From the NCBI GenBank assembly GCA_964628515.1, contig CAZVNZ010000016.1:1-64000 (forward strand): DNA of 64,000 nucleotides, written 5' to 3'. Below the pieces are notes generated by a model, which was given only the letters and a program-made list of their open reading frames with translations, did not search any database and was not told where the DNA came from. This document shows, piece by piece, positions 8,234 through 17,168 of this stretch (within the stretch, counting starts at the first letter, position 1; the number at the start of each line of letters is the position of its first letter). This DNA comes from CAZVNZ01 sp964628515 (GTDB taxonomy: Bacteria; Bacillota; Clostridia; Christensenellales; Christensenellaceae). The position numbers were made by a program, and so were the translations under genes.

Positions 8234-9313
8234 ATGATAAAACATTTAGAGTATAAACAGGATTTTAAACAGGCACTAAACAGAGTATATTCTTGGTACA
8301 ATGGGGAGGAAACGGACAGACCTTTAATACGTTTTTCCGAGCATAACGCAATGCAAAACGAAAGTGTGGCTTGCAAGGTAAAACAATATAACAGCACCAA
8401 AGATTATTGGTACGATACAAATTACCATATTAATTCTTTTATTGGTGATGTAGAGGGTAATCCACCCTTAGCGGAAACCTTTCCGGTGTACTACCCAAAC
8501 TTGGGGCCGGGAGTGTATGCAGGGTTTTATGGCTCTAAATTAGAGTTTGGAGAGGTAACCTCGTGGACGGATCACTTTATTTCCGATATAGAAACTTACG
8601 ATTTTTCAAAAATCAAATTTGACGAAAACAACGAATACTTCAAAAAAATAGACGAGATGACAAACGAAGCCATAAAGCTAAGCAAAGACAAATTTTTGGT
8701 GGGATACACAGACTTGCATCCAAGTGTTGATTGCGTTGTGGATTGGGTAGGACCGGAGAAACTTTGTATGGCTTTGTATGATGCTAAAGAGTGCGTTAAA
8801 TCCCTCACGGAAATTGCATACAGAGATTTTAACAAAATTTACGATTACTTCTACAATAAAATTACAAGTAGCGGTGGAATGAGTGTTTCGTGGATGGGCA
8901 TACCCACTTACGAAAAAATGCACATCCCAAGTTGCGATTTTTCCTCCTTAATTTCTAAAAAGCAATTCGAGGAATTTTGTTTGCCCTACATTTTAAAGGA
9001 GATAGCCCATGCTAAGTACAATATTTTTCATTTGGATGGCAGGGGAGTGGCAAAACATATAGATATGCTCCTTGAAATTAAGGAATTGCAGGCAATTCAA
9101 CTGGTGCAGGGTGTAGCGGAGGACGAACCTATAATGCAATGGATACCCCTAATTAAAAAAATTCAGTCCGCAAATAAAGGGGTAGTGGTAAGCATAAAAT
9201 TAGAGGAACTTGAGGAGTTTATAAAAGCAGTGGACAAAAAAGGTGTTTATTTAACTTTAACAGCGGAGTATAATATACAAAAAGATATTATTAAAAGAGT
9301 GGAGCAATGGTAA
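8234..9313 (+). CDS. UroD-superfamily protein, divergent (function unknown)
   Basis: This is a 359-residue protein of the uroporphyrinogen decarboxylase/MtaA methyltransferase superfamily, judged from the overall TIM-barrel pattern (VDCVVDWVGPEKLC; SLISKKQFEEFCLPY) and a C-terminal FHLDGRG motif (His266-Asp268). That position holds the zinc ligands H-x-C in corrinoid methyltransferases; Asp replaces Cys here. Haem synthesis is unlikely, since no other haem gene is nearby. It lies 31 bp before an isomerase-like gene and shares the cluster with a second UroD-type protein at 10752. A role in catabolism of the imported sugar is inferred; the reaction is unknown. Confidence 0.7.
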   Translation: MIKHLEYKQDFKQALNRVYSWYNGEETDRPLIRFSEHNAMQNESVACKVKQYNSTKDYWYDTNYHINSFIGDVEGNPPLAETFPVYYPNLGPGVYAGFYGSKLEFGEVTSWTDHFISDIETYDFSKIKFDENNEYFKKIDEMTNEAIKLSKDKFLVGYTDLHPSVDCVVDWVGPEKLCMALYDAKECVKSLTEIAYRDFNKIYDYFYNKITSSGGMSVSWMGIPTYEKMHIPSCDFSSLISKKQFEEFCLPYILKEIAHAKYNIFHLDGRGVAKHIDMLLEIKELQAIQLVQGVAEDEPIMQWIPLIKKIQSANKGVVVSIKLEELEEFIKAVDKKGVYLTLTAEYNIQKDIIKRVEQW

Positions 9314-9344
9314 ATAAATAATTTAGATAAGGAAGGTAACTTAT

Positions 9345-10736
9345 ATGAAATTTGCATTATATTTTGGAAACAGAGGATTTTTTCCGGCATCGGGGATTAA
9401 AGCGGCAAGAGAGGAATTAAAAAAGGCCGTTGAAGATGCAGGGCACGAGGCATTAATGTTAAGCGAGGACGCCACAAGATACGGCGCAGTAGAAACGGTA
9501 GAAGAAGGGGAGAAATACGCAAAGTTTTTAAAGGAGCATGAAGGGGAGTACGACGGAGCAATAATTTGTCTGCCAAACTTTGGAGACGAAAACGGCGCCG
9601 CCGCCGCTTTTAAAGACTGCAACGTACCCATTTTAATACAAGCCTACGACGACGATTTGGACAAAATGGGGCCTGCAACAAGAAGAGATGCTTTTTGCGG
9701 TAAGTTTTCCATAATGGATGTGTTTTATCAAATGCGTATACCCTTTACGAAATATGCACCCCATACACTAAACCCAACAGACAGCTATTTTAAAGTGCAT
9801 TTAGCAAAATTTGCTTCCGTATGCAGAATAGTAAAAGGTATGCGTAGCTTTAATTTAGGGGCAATAGGCGCACGTACCACCGCATTTAAAACGGTAAGAT
9901 ACGACGAGGTAACCCTACAAAACAACGGCATTAACGTAGAAACCTTTGATATGTCGGACGTGTTTGCACGGTATCACAAAATAGAGGAAGGCAACAGCAG
10001 GGTGGCTCAACTAATGAAGGAATACGCAGAGTTTGCCAACTTTACTACCGTTCCCGATGCTATTTTAACAAAAACCGCCAAAGTATGTTATGTTTTTGAA
10101 GAACTCATAAAAGAAAAGCGTCTCGATTGCATAGCGGTACGTTGCTGGCCGGAAATTCAAGAACAACTGGGGATTTCTCCATGTACTATTTTAGGCTTTT
10201 TAAATGAAAAGGGTATTGCCGCCGCCTGCGAACTTGATGTTACAAACGCAATAGCAATGAGGGCGCTAAGCCTGGCAAGCGATACTCCGGCAACCGTACT
10301 TGATTGGAACAACAATTACAAAGACGAAGAGGACAAGTGCATACTCTTCCATTGCGGACCTGTTGCCGCCTCTATGATGCAGGGCAAAGGTGAGATACAA
10401 TCTCATAAAATACTGGAAACTACCGTAGGCAAGGAAAACTCCTTAGGGCCAAATGTAGGCAGACTAAAACAAGGAGAATTTACCTACGCAAGCGCAAAAA
10501 CGGACGAAGGTGCGCTATACTTTTACGCTGGCTACGGGGAAATTACAGACGACCCTATAAGTGATGACTTCTTTGGCACTTGCGGAGTGGCGCAGATAGA
10601 CGATTTGCAGGATATTTTAGGCTATGTGGGAGACAACGGCTACAAACACCATGTTGCCCTAACAATGGGAGATTACGCAGAGGAGCTTTACGAGGCGTTT
10701 CACAAATATTTAGCTTTTGAAATAGACGTATTTTAA
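9345..10736 (+). CDS. L-fucose/L-arabinose isomerase-family protein
   Basis: This 463-residue enzyme is of the FucI/AraA-like fold, expected to interconvert an aldose and a ketose using a divalent metal. The C-terminal half shows the characteristic CWPEIQ (Glu270), CELDVTNA (Glu296, Asp298), LDWNNNY (Asp320) and LFHCGP (His336) segments. It is shorter than canonical FucI (~590) and close to the short L-fucose isomerase-like group. AAGGAAGG precedes the ATG. It lies between two UroD-type genes (31 bp and 15 bp gaps), so all three are likely co-transcribed. The substrate is not determined, and no sugar kinase is encoded nearby. Confidence 0.8.
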   Translation: MKFALYFGNRGFFPASGIKAAREELKKAVEDAGHEALMLSEDATRYGAVETVEEGEKYAKFLKEHEGEYDGAIICLPNFGDENGAAAAFKDCNVPILIQAYDDDLDKMGPATRRDAFCGKFSIMDVFYQMRIPFTKYAPHTLNPTDSYFKVHLAKFASVCRIVKGMRSFNLGAIGARTTAFKTVRYDEVTLQNNGINVETFDMSDVFARYHKIEEGNSRVAQLMKEYAEFANFTTVPDAILTKTAKVCYVFEELIKEKRLDCIAVRCWPEIQEQLGISPCTILGFLNEKGIAAACELDVTNAIAMRALSLASDTPATVLDWNNNYKDEEDKCILFHCGPVAASMMQGKGEIQSHKILETTVGKENSLGPNVGRLKQGEFTYASAKTDEGALYFYAGYGEITDDPISDDFFGTCGVAQIDDLQDILGYVGDNGYKHHVALTMGDYAEELYEAFHKYLAFEIDVF

Positions 10737-10751
10737 AATAGGAGACTATAT

Positions 10752-11798
10752 ATGAATTCTAAAGAAAGAGTGCAACGGGCGCTTACAAAAAATAATCCCG
10801 ACAGAGTGCCTGTATTTGCAGATTACGTACCCGAGGTCAAAGAAAGGCTTTACAAGTACTTTAACACAAGGGATTACTACGATATTTGCGTAAAATTAGG
10901 TAACGATATGCTACTTAGCGGTGCCGGAATTTCCACATCATACTACGGAGAAGGGGATGAGTACACCTGCGATTGGGGTTGCAAATGGAAGTATTTTGAG
11001 AACTCTCAAGGCAGTTATACGGAAATAGTGGAGCACCCCCTTGCAGACGATGAGGACGGCAAAAAACTCGCCGAATATAAAATACCCAATCCTGAAAGCG
11101 AAAAGGTGTATATGCCTGCTCGCAAATTGGTGGAAAAGTACGGTAAAACCCACTTTATAGGCACTTCTGTTGCTTGCTCTATTTTTGAGGCTGGGTGGTA
11201 TATTCACGGTTTGGAAGAAACCATAATGGATATGGCATCTAACCCCGATTACGCAAACGCTCTTTTTGATAAAGTTATGGAATTTCCTCTAAAAGCAGGG
11301 CTTAGGCTTATAGAAGAAGGGGTGGACTTACTTTGGTTGGGAGACGACGTAGGCATGCAACATTGTATGATGATGTCCCCGGAAATGTGGAGGCGGTATT
11401 TTAAGCCACGTATGCAAAAAATAATTTCCGCATATAAAGCCAAAAACCCTAATATTATAGTAGCTTATCACAGTTGCGGATTTATAGAGCCCATAATAGA
11501 GGATTATATAGAAATCGGTTTAGATGTACTAAACCCCATACAACCACTTGCGATGGATCCTGCTGTTATTAAGGAAAAATACGGAGACAAACTAAGCTTT
11601 TGGGGTGCAATTTGCGTACAACAAACCTTGCCAAATGGTAGCGAGGAATATATAAGAGGGGAGGTAGCCCTTAGAATGAAAACCATAGGCAAAGGTGGCG
11701 GTTATCTTATGGGACCTGCCCACACCGTACAAGCGGATACAAGCCTTGATAATATCTTTGCTTTTTATAAGGCGGTTTTAGAGCTTGGGGGGTATTAA
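10752..11798 (+). CDS. UroD/MtaA-family protein with H-x-C zinc motif
   Basis: This 348-residue protein belongs to the UroD superfamily. It has the N-terminal SKERVQRALTKNNPDRVPVF start typical of the methyltransferase-like branch, YHSCGFIEPII (His240, Cys242, like the zinc H-x-C of MtaA), and a C-terminal GGGYLMGPAHTVQADTSLDN segment. Cys288 (GAICVQ) could be a third ligand. AGGAG is located just before the ATG. No corrinoid protein is encoded nearby, so methyl transfer is a hypothesis only. It is the last gene of the cluster and is followed by a strong terminator. Confidence 0.8.
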   Translation: MNSKERVQRALTKNNPDRVPVFADYVPEVKERLYKYFNTRDYYDICVKLGNDMLLSGAGISTSYYGEGDEYTCDWGCKWKYFENSQGSYTEIVEHPLADDEDGKKLAEYKIPNPESEKVYMPARKLVEKYGKTHFIGTSVACSIFEAGWYIHGLEETIMDMASNPDYANALFDKVMEFPLKAGLRLIEEGVDLLWLGDDVGMQHCMMMSPEMWRRYFKPRMQKIISAYKAKNPNIIVAYHSCGFIEPIIEDYIEIGLDVLNPIQPLAMDPAVIKEKYGDKLSFWGAICVQQTLPNGSEEYIRGEVALRMKTIGKGGGYLMGPAHTVQADTSLDNIFAFYKAVLELGGY

Positions 11799-11832
11799 AA
11801 AGAGAGAAAGTCAATAATTTTTACAAATTAAG

Positions 11833-11878
11833 CAAGTTTTGGCAAGTAGGATAATAATTGCTAAAACTTGTTTTTTTT
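11833..11878 (+). terminator. Intrinsic terminator after UroD/isomerase cluster
   Basis: CAAGTTTTGGCAA (11833-11845) pairs with TTGCTAAAACTTG (11858-11870, one G-U), followed by eight T. It is a strong terminator. Confidence 0.85.
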
Positions 11879-11952
11879 ATTTTTAAAAACTGTAATTGTA
11901 TGATTTATTCGTATAAATAAACGTGCATATTTTATTTCCATATGTTATAATA

Positions 11953-11968
11953 ACTTTGGCTACAAAGT
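11953..11968. promoter_or_regulatory. Inverted repeat upstream of the aldolase (possible operator)
   Basis: ACTTTG-GCTA-CAAAGT is a perfect 6-bp inverted repeat just after a TATAAT (11946-11951); another TATAAT follows at 11982-11987. It may be a repressor site for the aldolase gene at 12072. No convincing -35 pairs with either box. The rest of the 273-bp gap is AT-rich with no other feature seen. Confidence 0.35.
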
Positions 11969-12071
11969 GTTATGGATAAAATATAATATAACACAACTAA
12001 ACTTGTACCACCTACAAAAATAATTATATTAAATATAATAAAATTTATAAAGCAATGAAGGAGATTTATCA

Positions 12072-12974
12072 ATGAACGCAAAAGAGGCAGTATTAAAGGC
12101 AATGGAAAAGGGTACGGTTATACCTGCATACAATATACCATATATTCCTATGGTTAAGCCTGTTATACAGGCGGTTGTGGATAATAATTCCATAGCTATG
12201 ATACAAGTAGCACGGGTAGAATGGGAAAAATTCGGCTCTAAAAGCTTAGAAACTGTGGCGGAGGAATACAATAAATATAAAAACGAAGCCCATACCTTAC
12301 TTCATTTAGACCACGTACCCGTAATAGACGAGGATTACAAAGAGGTAGACTATATGGCGCTTATAAACAGAGCCATAAAAGCCGGGTATCAATCGGTTAT
12401 GGTAGATGCCTCTCGTTTAGGATTAGCGGAAAATATTTCGGCTACAAAAGAGGTTGCAGACGCCGCACATAAGGCTAATATACCTTGCGAAAGCGAGCTT
12501 GGGGCGGTTATGGGTCACGAAAATAAAGAACTCCCACCTTACGAAGAAATTTTTGCATCCAAACAAGGCTTTACAGATTTACAGGAAGCTAAAGAATTTG
12601 CAAAAAAAAGCGAGTGCGATTGGCTTTCCGTTGCGGTTGGAAATATTCACGGTGCGGTGGCGGAGGCTACACGTCATCAAAAAAAGCCGGAGGCAAGGCT
12701 GGATATCGAGCATATATCCGCACTTAAAAAGGCTACAGGCAAGCCCCTCGTGCTTCACGGTGGCTCGGGTATTAACAAAGAATGTATTTTAGATGGAATA
12801 AAAGCAGGCATTGCAAAAATAAACGTGGGTACGGAAATTCGTCAGGCGTACGAGCAGGAAATGGCAGCCTCGGGAGACGAAAAAAAAGCGCAACAAGCGG
12901 TATACGATAAAGTTTGTTGGGTAATAAACGATTTTTTGTGCATTAAAGACACCAAAACACTTTTATTTGGCTAA
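12072..12974 (+). CDS. Class II ketose-bisphosphate aldolase
   Basis: This is a 300-residue zinc aldolase of the FbaA/GatY/KbaY family, cleaving a ketose (bis)phosphate to dihydroxyacetone phosphate and an aldehyde. Visible ligands and catalytic residues are Asp80-His81 (LHLDH), Glu140/Glu142 (CESELG), His193 (GNIHG) and His229 (LHGGSG). AAGGAG precedes the ATG. It follows the UroD/isomerase cluster but has its own leader between two terminators, so it may be regulated separately. It fits the last step of a sugar pathway begun by the isomerase; the missing kinase would have to be elsewhere. Substrate specificity cannot be read from sequence. Confidence 0.9.
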   Translation: MNAKEAVLKAMEKGTVIPAYNIPYIPMVKPVIQAVVDNNSIAMIQVARVEWEKFGSKSLETVAEEYNKYKNEAHTLLHLDHVPVIDEDYKEVDYMALINRAIKAGYQSVMVDASRLGLAENISATKEVADAAHKANIPCESELGAVMGHENKELPPYEEIFASKQGFTDLQEAKEFAKKSECDWLSVAVGNIHGAVAEATRHQKKPEARLDIEHISALKKATGKPLVLHGGSGINKECILDGIKAGIAKINVGTEIRQAYEQEMAASGDEKKAQQAVYDKVCWVINDFLCIKDTKTLLFG

Positions 12975-13017
12975 TAAGCCTAACCGATAATAACCACACA
13001 AAATATTTATATATCCT

Positions 13018-13050
13018 AAAAAGCCGTTTATTTCGTAAAAACGGCTTTTT
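13018..13050. terminator. Bidirectional terminator between convergent genes
   Basis: AAAAAGCCGTTT (13018-13029) and AAACGGCTTTTT (13039-13050) pair perfectly, with A-runs and T-runs on either side. It serves the aldolase from the left and the heptad-repeat protein from the right. Confidence 0.85.
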
Positions 13051-13096
13051 CTATGCTACTATGTAAAATCACAAATACTAAAAAATAAAATTAAAC

Positions 13097-14914
13097 TCAG
13101 CTTTTAGGCAAAAACAAATCCGCAAGTTTTTCAAAAAAGTTTCGGTTATCCTCCTCTACTTGCGTTTGTTTGGTGGCTTCCTCTTTGTAAATTTCGGGGG
13201 TGTGCATCATGTACTGCACCGTATCGGGGGTGTTTTTTGTAGATGCAAAGGATACAGGGGGCAAATCGCTGTCTTTGGAAAAATTGTCTATTTTTTCATT
13301 AATTTCCGTTTTGCCTTCCTTGACACCGTCCACAATTTCTCCTTGACCGTCCACAAGCTTTTGTACATCGGCAGGTAGGGAAGAAGTGTTGTCTTTTAGG
13401 GAGGTTGCGCCATTTGCAACCTCGCTTACACCCGATGTATACTGCACAATGCCATCATTTATTTGTATAAAACCGTCTTTTAGGCTTTGCACCCCTGTGG
13501 GCAGTAGCTGTATACCGCTGTTTAGCTGGGCAAAACTTGTATTTAGGGTTGCAACTCCTGTATTTGCCTTGGCAAACTCCGTATTTGCAACGCTAAGACC
13601 GTTTGCTATTTGAGAAATACCCTCCGTCTCTGCTTTAATGCCCTGCGCCATTCCTCCGACAAGTTTGGAAGATTGAGAGATTAACTCGGAAGAGGAACTC
13701 ATAAGCATAGCGCTTTGACCAACTAAGGCTACAACCTCGGGGGGTAGCATACCTGCCTGCACCAACTGCTCTAAAGCCGGTACAATCTGATTTAATGCAG
13801 GTGCAACTTGGTTAAGTGCCGGTGTAATTTCCCCGTATGCCGGTATTAAGGTATTAATTGCGGTGTCCGCAACCTCGTTAAGCTTATTATGCCCCTCAAG
13901 TAAAGCGGTAGCCCCCGTGTTAATATCAATATAGCCTTGAAGCAGTAGAGGCATACCTTGTGCATAGGTGCCAAGACCTGTGGCCAAATCGCTACTGCCT
14001 TGCACCAGTTGGGGTAGGCTTTGTGCCATTGTGTCTATTCCGCCCGCAAAACTGCCTGCGCCGTTTACAAGTGCGCTACCCGAATTGCTTAGGGTGTTAA
14101 GTCCGCCGGATAGCTTGCTTATTGCGCTTGTTAGGTCTTTTGTGCCACTTTGTAATTCCTGCGTGCCTTCCTTTGCTTGGGTAACTCCGTCTGCAATATC
14201 GTCAAAGGCGGTAAGCAATTCTTCTTTTGTGTCTCCTATAATTTCGTCTGCATTAAATGAGGATTTTATGCAGTTGATGTTAATGGAGCTCATTTCAAAA
14301 TCGTTTGCGTCAAACTCCAACTCGAATTTAGAAGGGTTTTGCCCCATAGCTACAAAGGAAATATTATAGCTTTTTCCGGCAACCACATAAAAGCCGTTTT
14401 GCACATTTAAGTTTTTGGCTTTCTCCATAGAAATTGTGCAAGATATTTGTGCCATTAGCCCCTTTCGCAGTTCTTCGCTTGCGTTTAAGTTTGGGGCAAC
14501 CTCCATTTCTATTTTGATTTTTCCGTTTGCACCCACAAGGGATGCACCCTCTACCTCTTTGTCGTCTAAAAAATATTTAATGCTGACGGTGTAGGGAAGC
14601 TCGCCTGTGGTTTTACCCTCGTAATAAATTTCTTTTATGCCTTCAAAAACTATGGTATCTCCGGTTACTTTTGGCTGTAAGTCGTTGGTTAAATTTACAA
14701 TTTCACTGTAATTGCCGTAGTCTGTAAGGGGGTTGCCGGAGGCGGTGTACAGTCTGTTTACCACGGTAATGCCGGACACACTGCCGTTGTTGTTTAAAAA
14801 AGCATACACCGTTTCGTCCTTTGATGTTGATGGTGATGATTGAGCAAATCCAACGGTGGTGGTTAGGGTTATTATCATAATAATTATTAAAAATATTGAT
14901 GCTGTCTTTCTCAT
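13097..14914 (-). CDS. Secreted heptad-repeat protein (YhgE/Pip-like), partner of the MMPL exporter
   Basis: This 605-residue exported protein has a signal peptide (MRKTASIFLIIIMI ... GFAQS). The N-terminal domain is ~200 residues. A long stretch (~residues 230-540) follows of Leu/Gly-spaced heptads (LSGGLNTLSNSGSALVNGAG style), the X-X-X-Leu-X-X-Gly repeat known from YhgE/Pip and MmpL-associated proteins. The C-terminus is polar and no membrane anchor is obvious. The ATG at 14914 overlaps the upstream exporter stop (ATGA), giving translational coupling; an in-frame upstream ATG at 14971 would overlap more and lacks a signal peptide. A periplasmic adaptor-like role is inferred. Confidence 0.8.
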   Translation of the reverse strand: MRKTASIFLIIIMIITLTTTVGFAQSSPSTSKDETVYAFLNNNGSVSGITVVNRLYTASGNPLTDYGNYSEIVNLTNDLQPKVTGDTIVFEGIKEIYYEGKTTGELPYTVSIKYFLDDKEVEGASLVGANGKIKIEMEVAPNLNASEELRKGLMAQISCTISMEKAKNLNVQNGFYVVAGKSYNISFVAMGQNPSKFELEFDANDFEMSSININCIKSSFNADEIIGDTKEELLTAFDDIADGVTQAKEGTQELQSGTKDLTSAISKLSGGLNTLSNSGSALVNGAGSFAGGIDTMAQSLPQLVQGSSDLATGLGTYAQGMPLLLQGYIDINTGATALLEGHNKLNEVADTAINTLIPAYGEITPALNQVAPALNQIVPALEQLVQAGMLPPEVVALVGQSAMLMSSSSELISQSSKLVGGMAQGIKAETEGISQIANGLSVANTEFAKANTGVATLNTSFAQLNSGIQLLPTGVQSLKDGFIQINDGIVQYTSGVSEVANGATSLKDNTSSLPADVQKLVDGQGEIVDGVKEGKTEINEKIDNFSKDSDLPPVSFASTKNTPDTVQYMMHTPEIYKEEATKQTQVEEDNRNFFEKLADLFLPKS

Positions 14915-17001
14915 TTCCGTTTCTCCCGTTTTTGTGATTTTTGCGGTATATGTACCGTTTGTGCATTCCATTTATATGTTGTTTTTTCTATAACTTTATC
15001 AAGTATTACAAGGAAGGCCGGCAGGGCAAGTATTACCATAAATCCGCTTATAAATGCGCCTCTGCCCACGAGTAGACCCATGGATTTTAGCATTAAATCA
15101 TCAAAAGAAATGTATAGGGCTATGCCTGTAATGCCAAGGGTGATGCTTGAGGTTAGTATGGAAGGCCCTGCGGTGTCCATTGCGTGTGCCGCCGCTTCTT
15201 TGGGTAGCATTTCGCCTCGTGCCTGTCTATACCTGTTGGTGTACAGTATTGCGTAATCTATGGTGGCTCCGAGTTGCAGGGAGGATACTATTAAATAAGC
15301 AATAAACTGCATAGATACATTTCCAAAATAAGCTACGGACATATTAAGCCAAATTGCAATTTCTATAACCAAAAGTAAAATTACAGGCAGGGTAGCAGAT
15401 TTAAACATTATAATAAGCACCAAACCTACCGCTAAAATGGAGATTAGCATAACCACAAGATAGTCTTGCTCTCCCACCACTTTTAAATCCCACGAGCTTG
15501 GAGTAGCTCCTGTTAGATAGTATTCTTTGTAGCAGTTTTTTGCAAGGTCGTCAATAGCATTAAAGGTAGCAAAGGCTTCCTTGCTTTCCGTTGTTGCATT
15601 TATGATGATTGCGTACATAGAGTAGTTATCCGACAAAAATTGCTTAGAGATGTTTTTAGGCAACATACTTTCGGGTAGCTCTGGGTCTATGGAAGTATAA
15701 AGACCAAGCACACTTGTAACATGGGGCAGAGTTTTTATTTCGTCCACCATTTGCTTTTCCGTTAGCTTTTCGCCTTTTGGGACAAGCAAAATAGTCTTAT
15801 TTTGAGCACCGAAACTTTCTTCTATTTTACTTTGAGCAACCGTAACATCCGAGCCGTCTTGAGAGGCGTATATAAACTTATTGCTGTTTTGGGCAAGATA
15901 TACGGGCAGGGCTATAAGTATTACTGTTGCAAGTATGCCCCATCTTATTTTTACAATGCCGGCACCAAACTTTTTTAAAGAGGGGAATATAGATTTATGT
16001 TTGGTTTTTTCTATTAATTTATAGGTGTACAAAACCAACACGGGCAAAATGGTAAACACGCAAATAAGGCTTAGTACAATGCCTTTTGCAAGTACAATTC
16101 CCATATCGTAGCCAATGCGGAATGTCATAAAAATTAGTGCAAGAAAGCCTGCCACCGTAGTAGTGCCCGAGGCAAGTATGGAAGAGGCGGAGTGCTTTAT
16201 TGCACTTATCATAGCATCGTTTGGGTTGTCAAACTTTTTGTTTTCCTCGGTAAATCTATGTATTAAAAATATGGTGTAGTCCATAGCTATTGCAAGCTGT
16301 AAAATACTGGCGGCGGAGGTGGAGGCAAAAGAGATTTCGCCAAGTATTATATTAGTACCGCTGTTAAGTAAAATGGAAATACCTATGGTGGAAAGTAGCA
16401 GTACCACCTCAAAAAAGGAATTCATGGTTAAAATAAGCACAAGGCAAATTATGGGTATGAGTATTACCATTGCCATTTGGATGTTAGAGCCTATACTTTC
16501 TATTGTATGCTTTGCGGATTGCGCCTGCCCTGTTACATAGCCTTTTTCGCCAATTATGGAGTAAATATCGTCCATGGCAGATAGGGTTACTGTGTCAAAG
16601 TTTCCTTTTTCAAACATTATTTGCAATAGTGCATTATTGTTTTTATAAAAATTATTTACCGTGTTTTTGTCCGCATATTCTATGGGCTGGTTTAAGTCTA
16701 CCGTACTTCCAAGCCAAAGTATATTACGTATGCCTTCTACCCCTTCGATTTGTGTAACGATTTTTTCCGCCTCTTTTACAGAGACATTCTCTAACATTAC
16801 CTCTGTTGTGCCGTTAAACTTAAATTCTTCGTCTAATTTATCTATGGCATTTATGGAAGGCATGGTGTTTGGCAGATACTCTATCATATCGTAATTAACG
16901 GTAACAAGTCGGCTAAACGCCATACTAAGTATTATTCCTATAATAAATAACACTATTACCGTTTTTTTGTGCTTTACAATTATTTTTGCAAATTTTTCCA
17001 T
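14911..17001 (-). CDS. MMPL/RND-superfamily exporter
   Basis: This is a 696-residue membrane transporter. TM1 is near residues 12-30, followed by an extracellular domain, then a five-TM block (~170-320) that includes AMDYTIFLIHRFTEE. A second extracellular domain and second TM block (~515-670, GATIDYAILYTNRYR) follow. The paired acidic residue in each GA(x)DY segment is typical of MMPL proton-driven pumps. It is the first gene of a two-gene leftward operon and is coupled by ATGA overlap to the heptad-repeat protein. Substrates of related systems are lipids or hydrophobic compounds; the one here is unknown. Confidence 0.92.
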   Translation of the reverse strand: MEKFAKIIVKHKKTVIVLFIIGIILSMAFSRLVTVNYDMIEYLPNTMPSINAIDKLDEEFKFNGTTEVMLENVSVKEAEKIVTQIEGVEGIRNILWLGSTVDLNQPIEYADKNTVNNFYKNNNALLQIMFEKGNFDTVTLSAMDDIYSIIGEKGYVTGQAQSAKHTIESIGSNIQMAMVILIPIICLVLILTMNSFFEVVLLLSTIGISILLNSGTNIILGEISFASTSAASILQLAIAMDYTIFLIHRFTEENKKFDNPNDAMISAIKHSASSILASGTTTVAGFLALIFMTFRIGYDMGIVLAKGIVLSLICVFTILPVLVLYTYKLIEKTKHKSIFPSLKKFGAGIVKIRWGILATVILIALPVYLAQNSNKFIYASQDGSDVTVAQSKIEESFGAQNKTILLVPKGEKLTEKQMVDEIKTLPHVTSVLGLYTSIDPELPESMLPKNISKQFLSDNYSMYAIIINATTESKEAFATFNAIDDLAKNCYKEYYLTGATPSSWDLKVVGEQDYLVVMLISILAVGLVLIIMFKSATLPVILLLVIEIAIWLNMSVAYFGNVSMQFIAYLIVSSLQLGATIDYAILYTNRYRQARGEMLPKEAAAHAMDTAGPSILTSSITLGITGIALYISFDDLMLKSMGLLVGRGAFISGFMVILALPAFLVILDKVIEKTTYKWNAQTVHIPQKSQKREKRK

Positions 17002-17168
17002 AATTTTGCTCCTTAAACAACCTTTATGCAGGAGAATTACTCGGTTGATTAGAGTTTCTATTTAATACCTAAGCAGTCAAATGTGCATTTTTTTCCAAAA
17101 TGCTATAATATGTCACTTTTATAGTATATAATAAAATAAATAAAATTTAAACAGTAAAGGGGGTAAAA

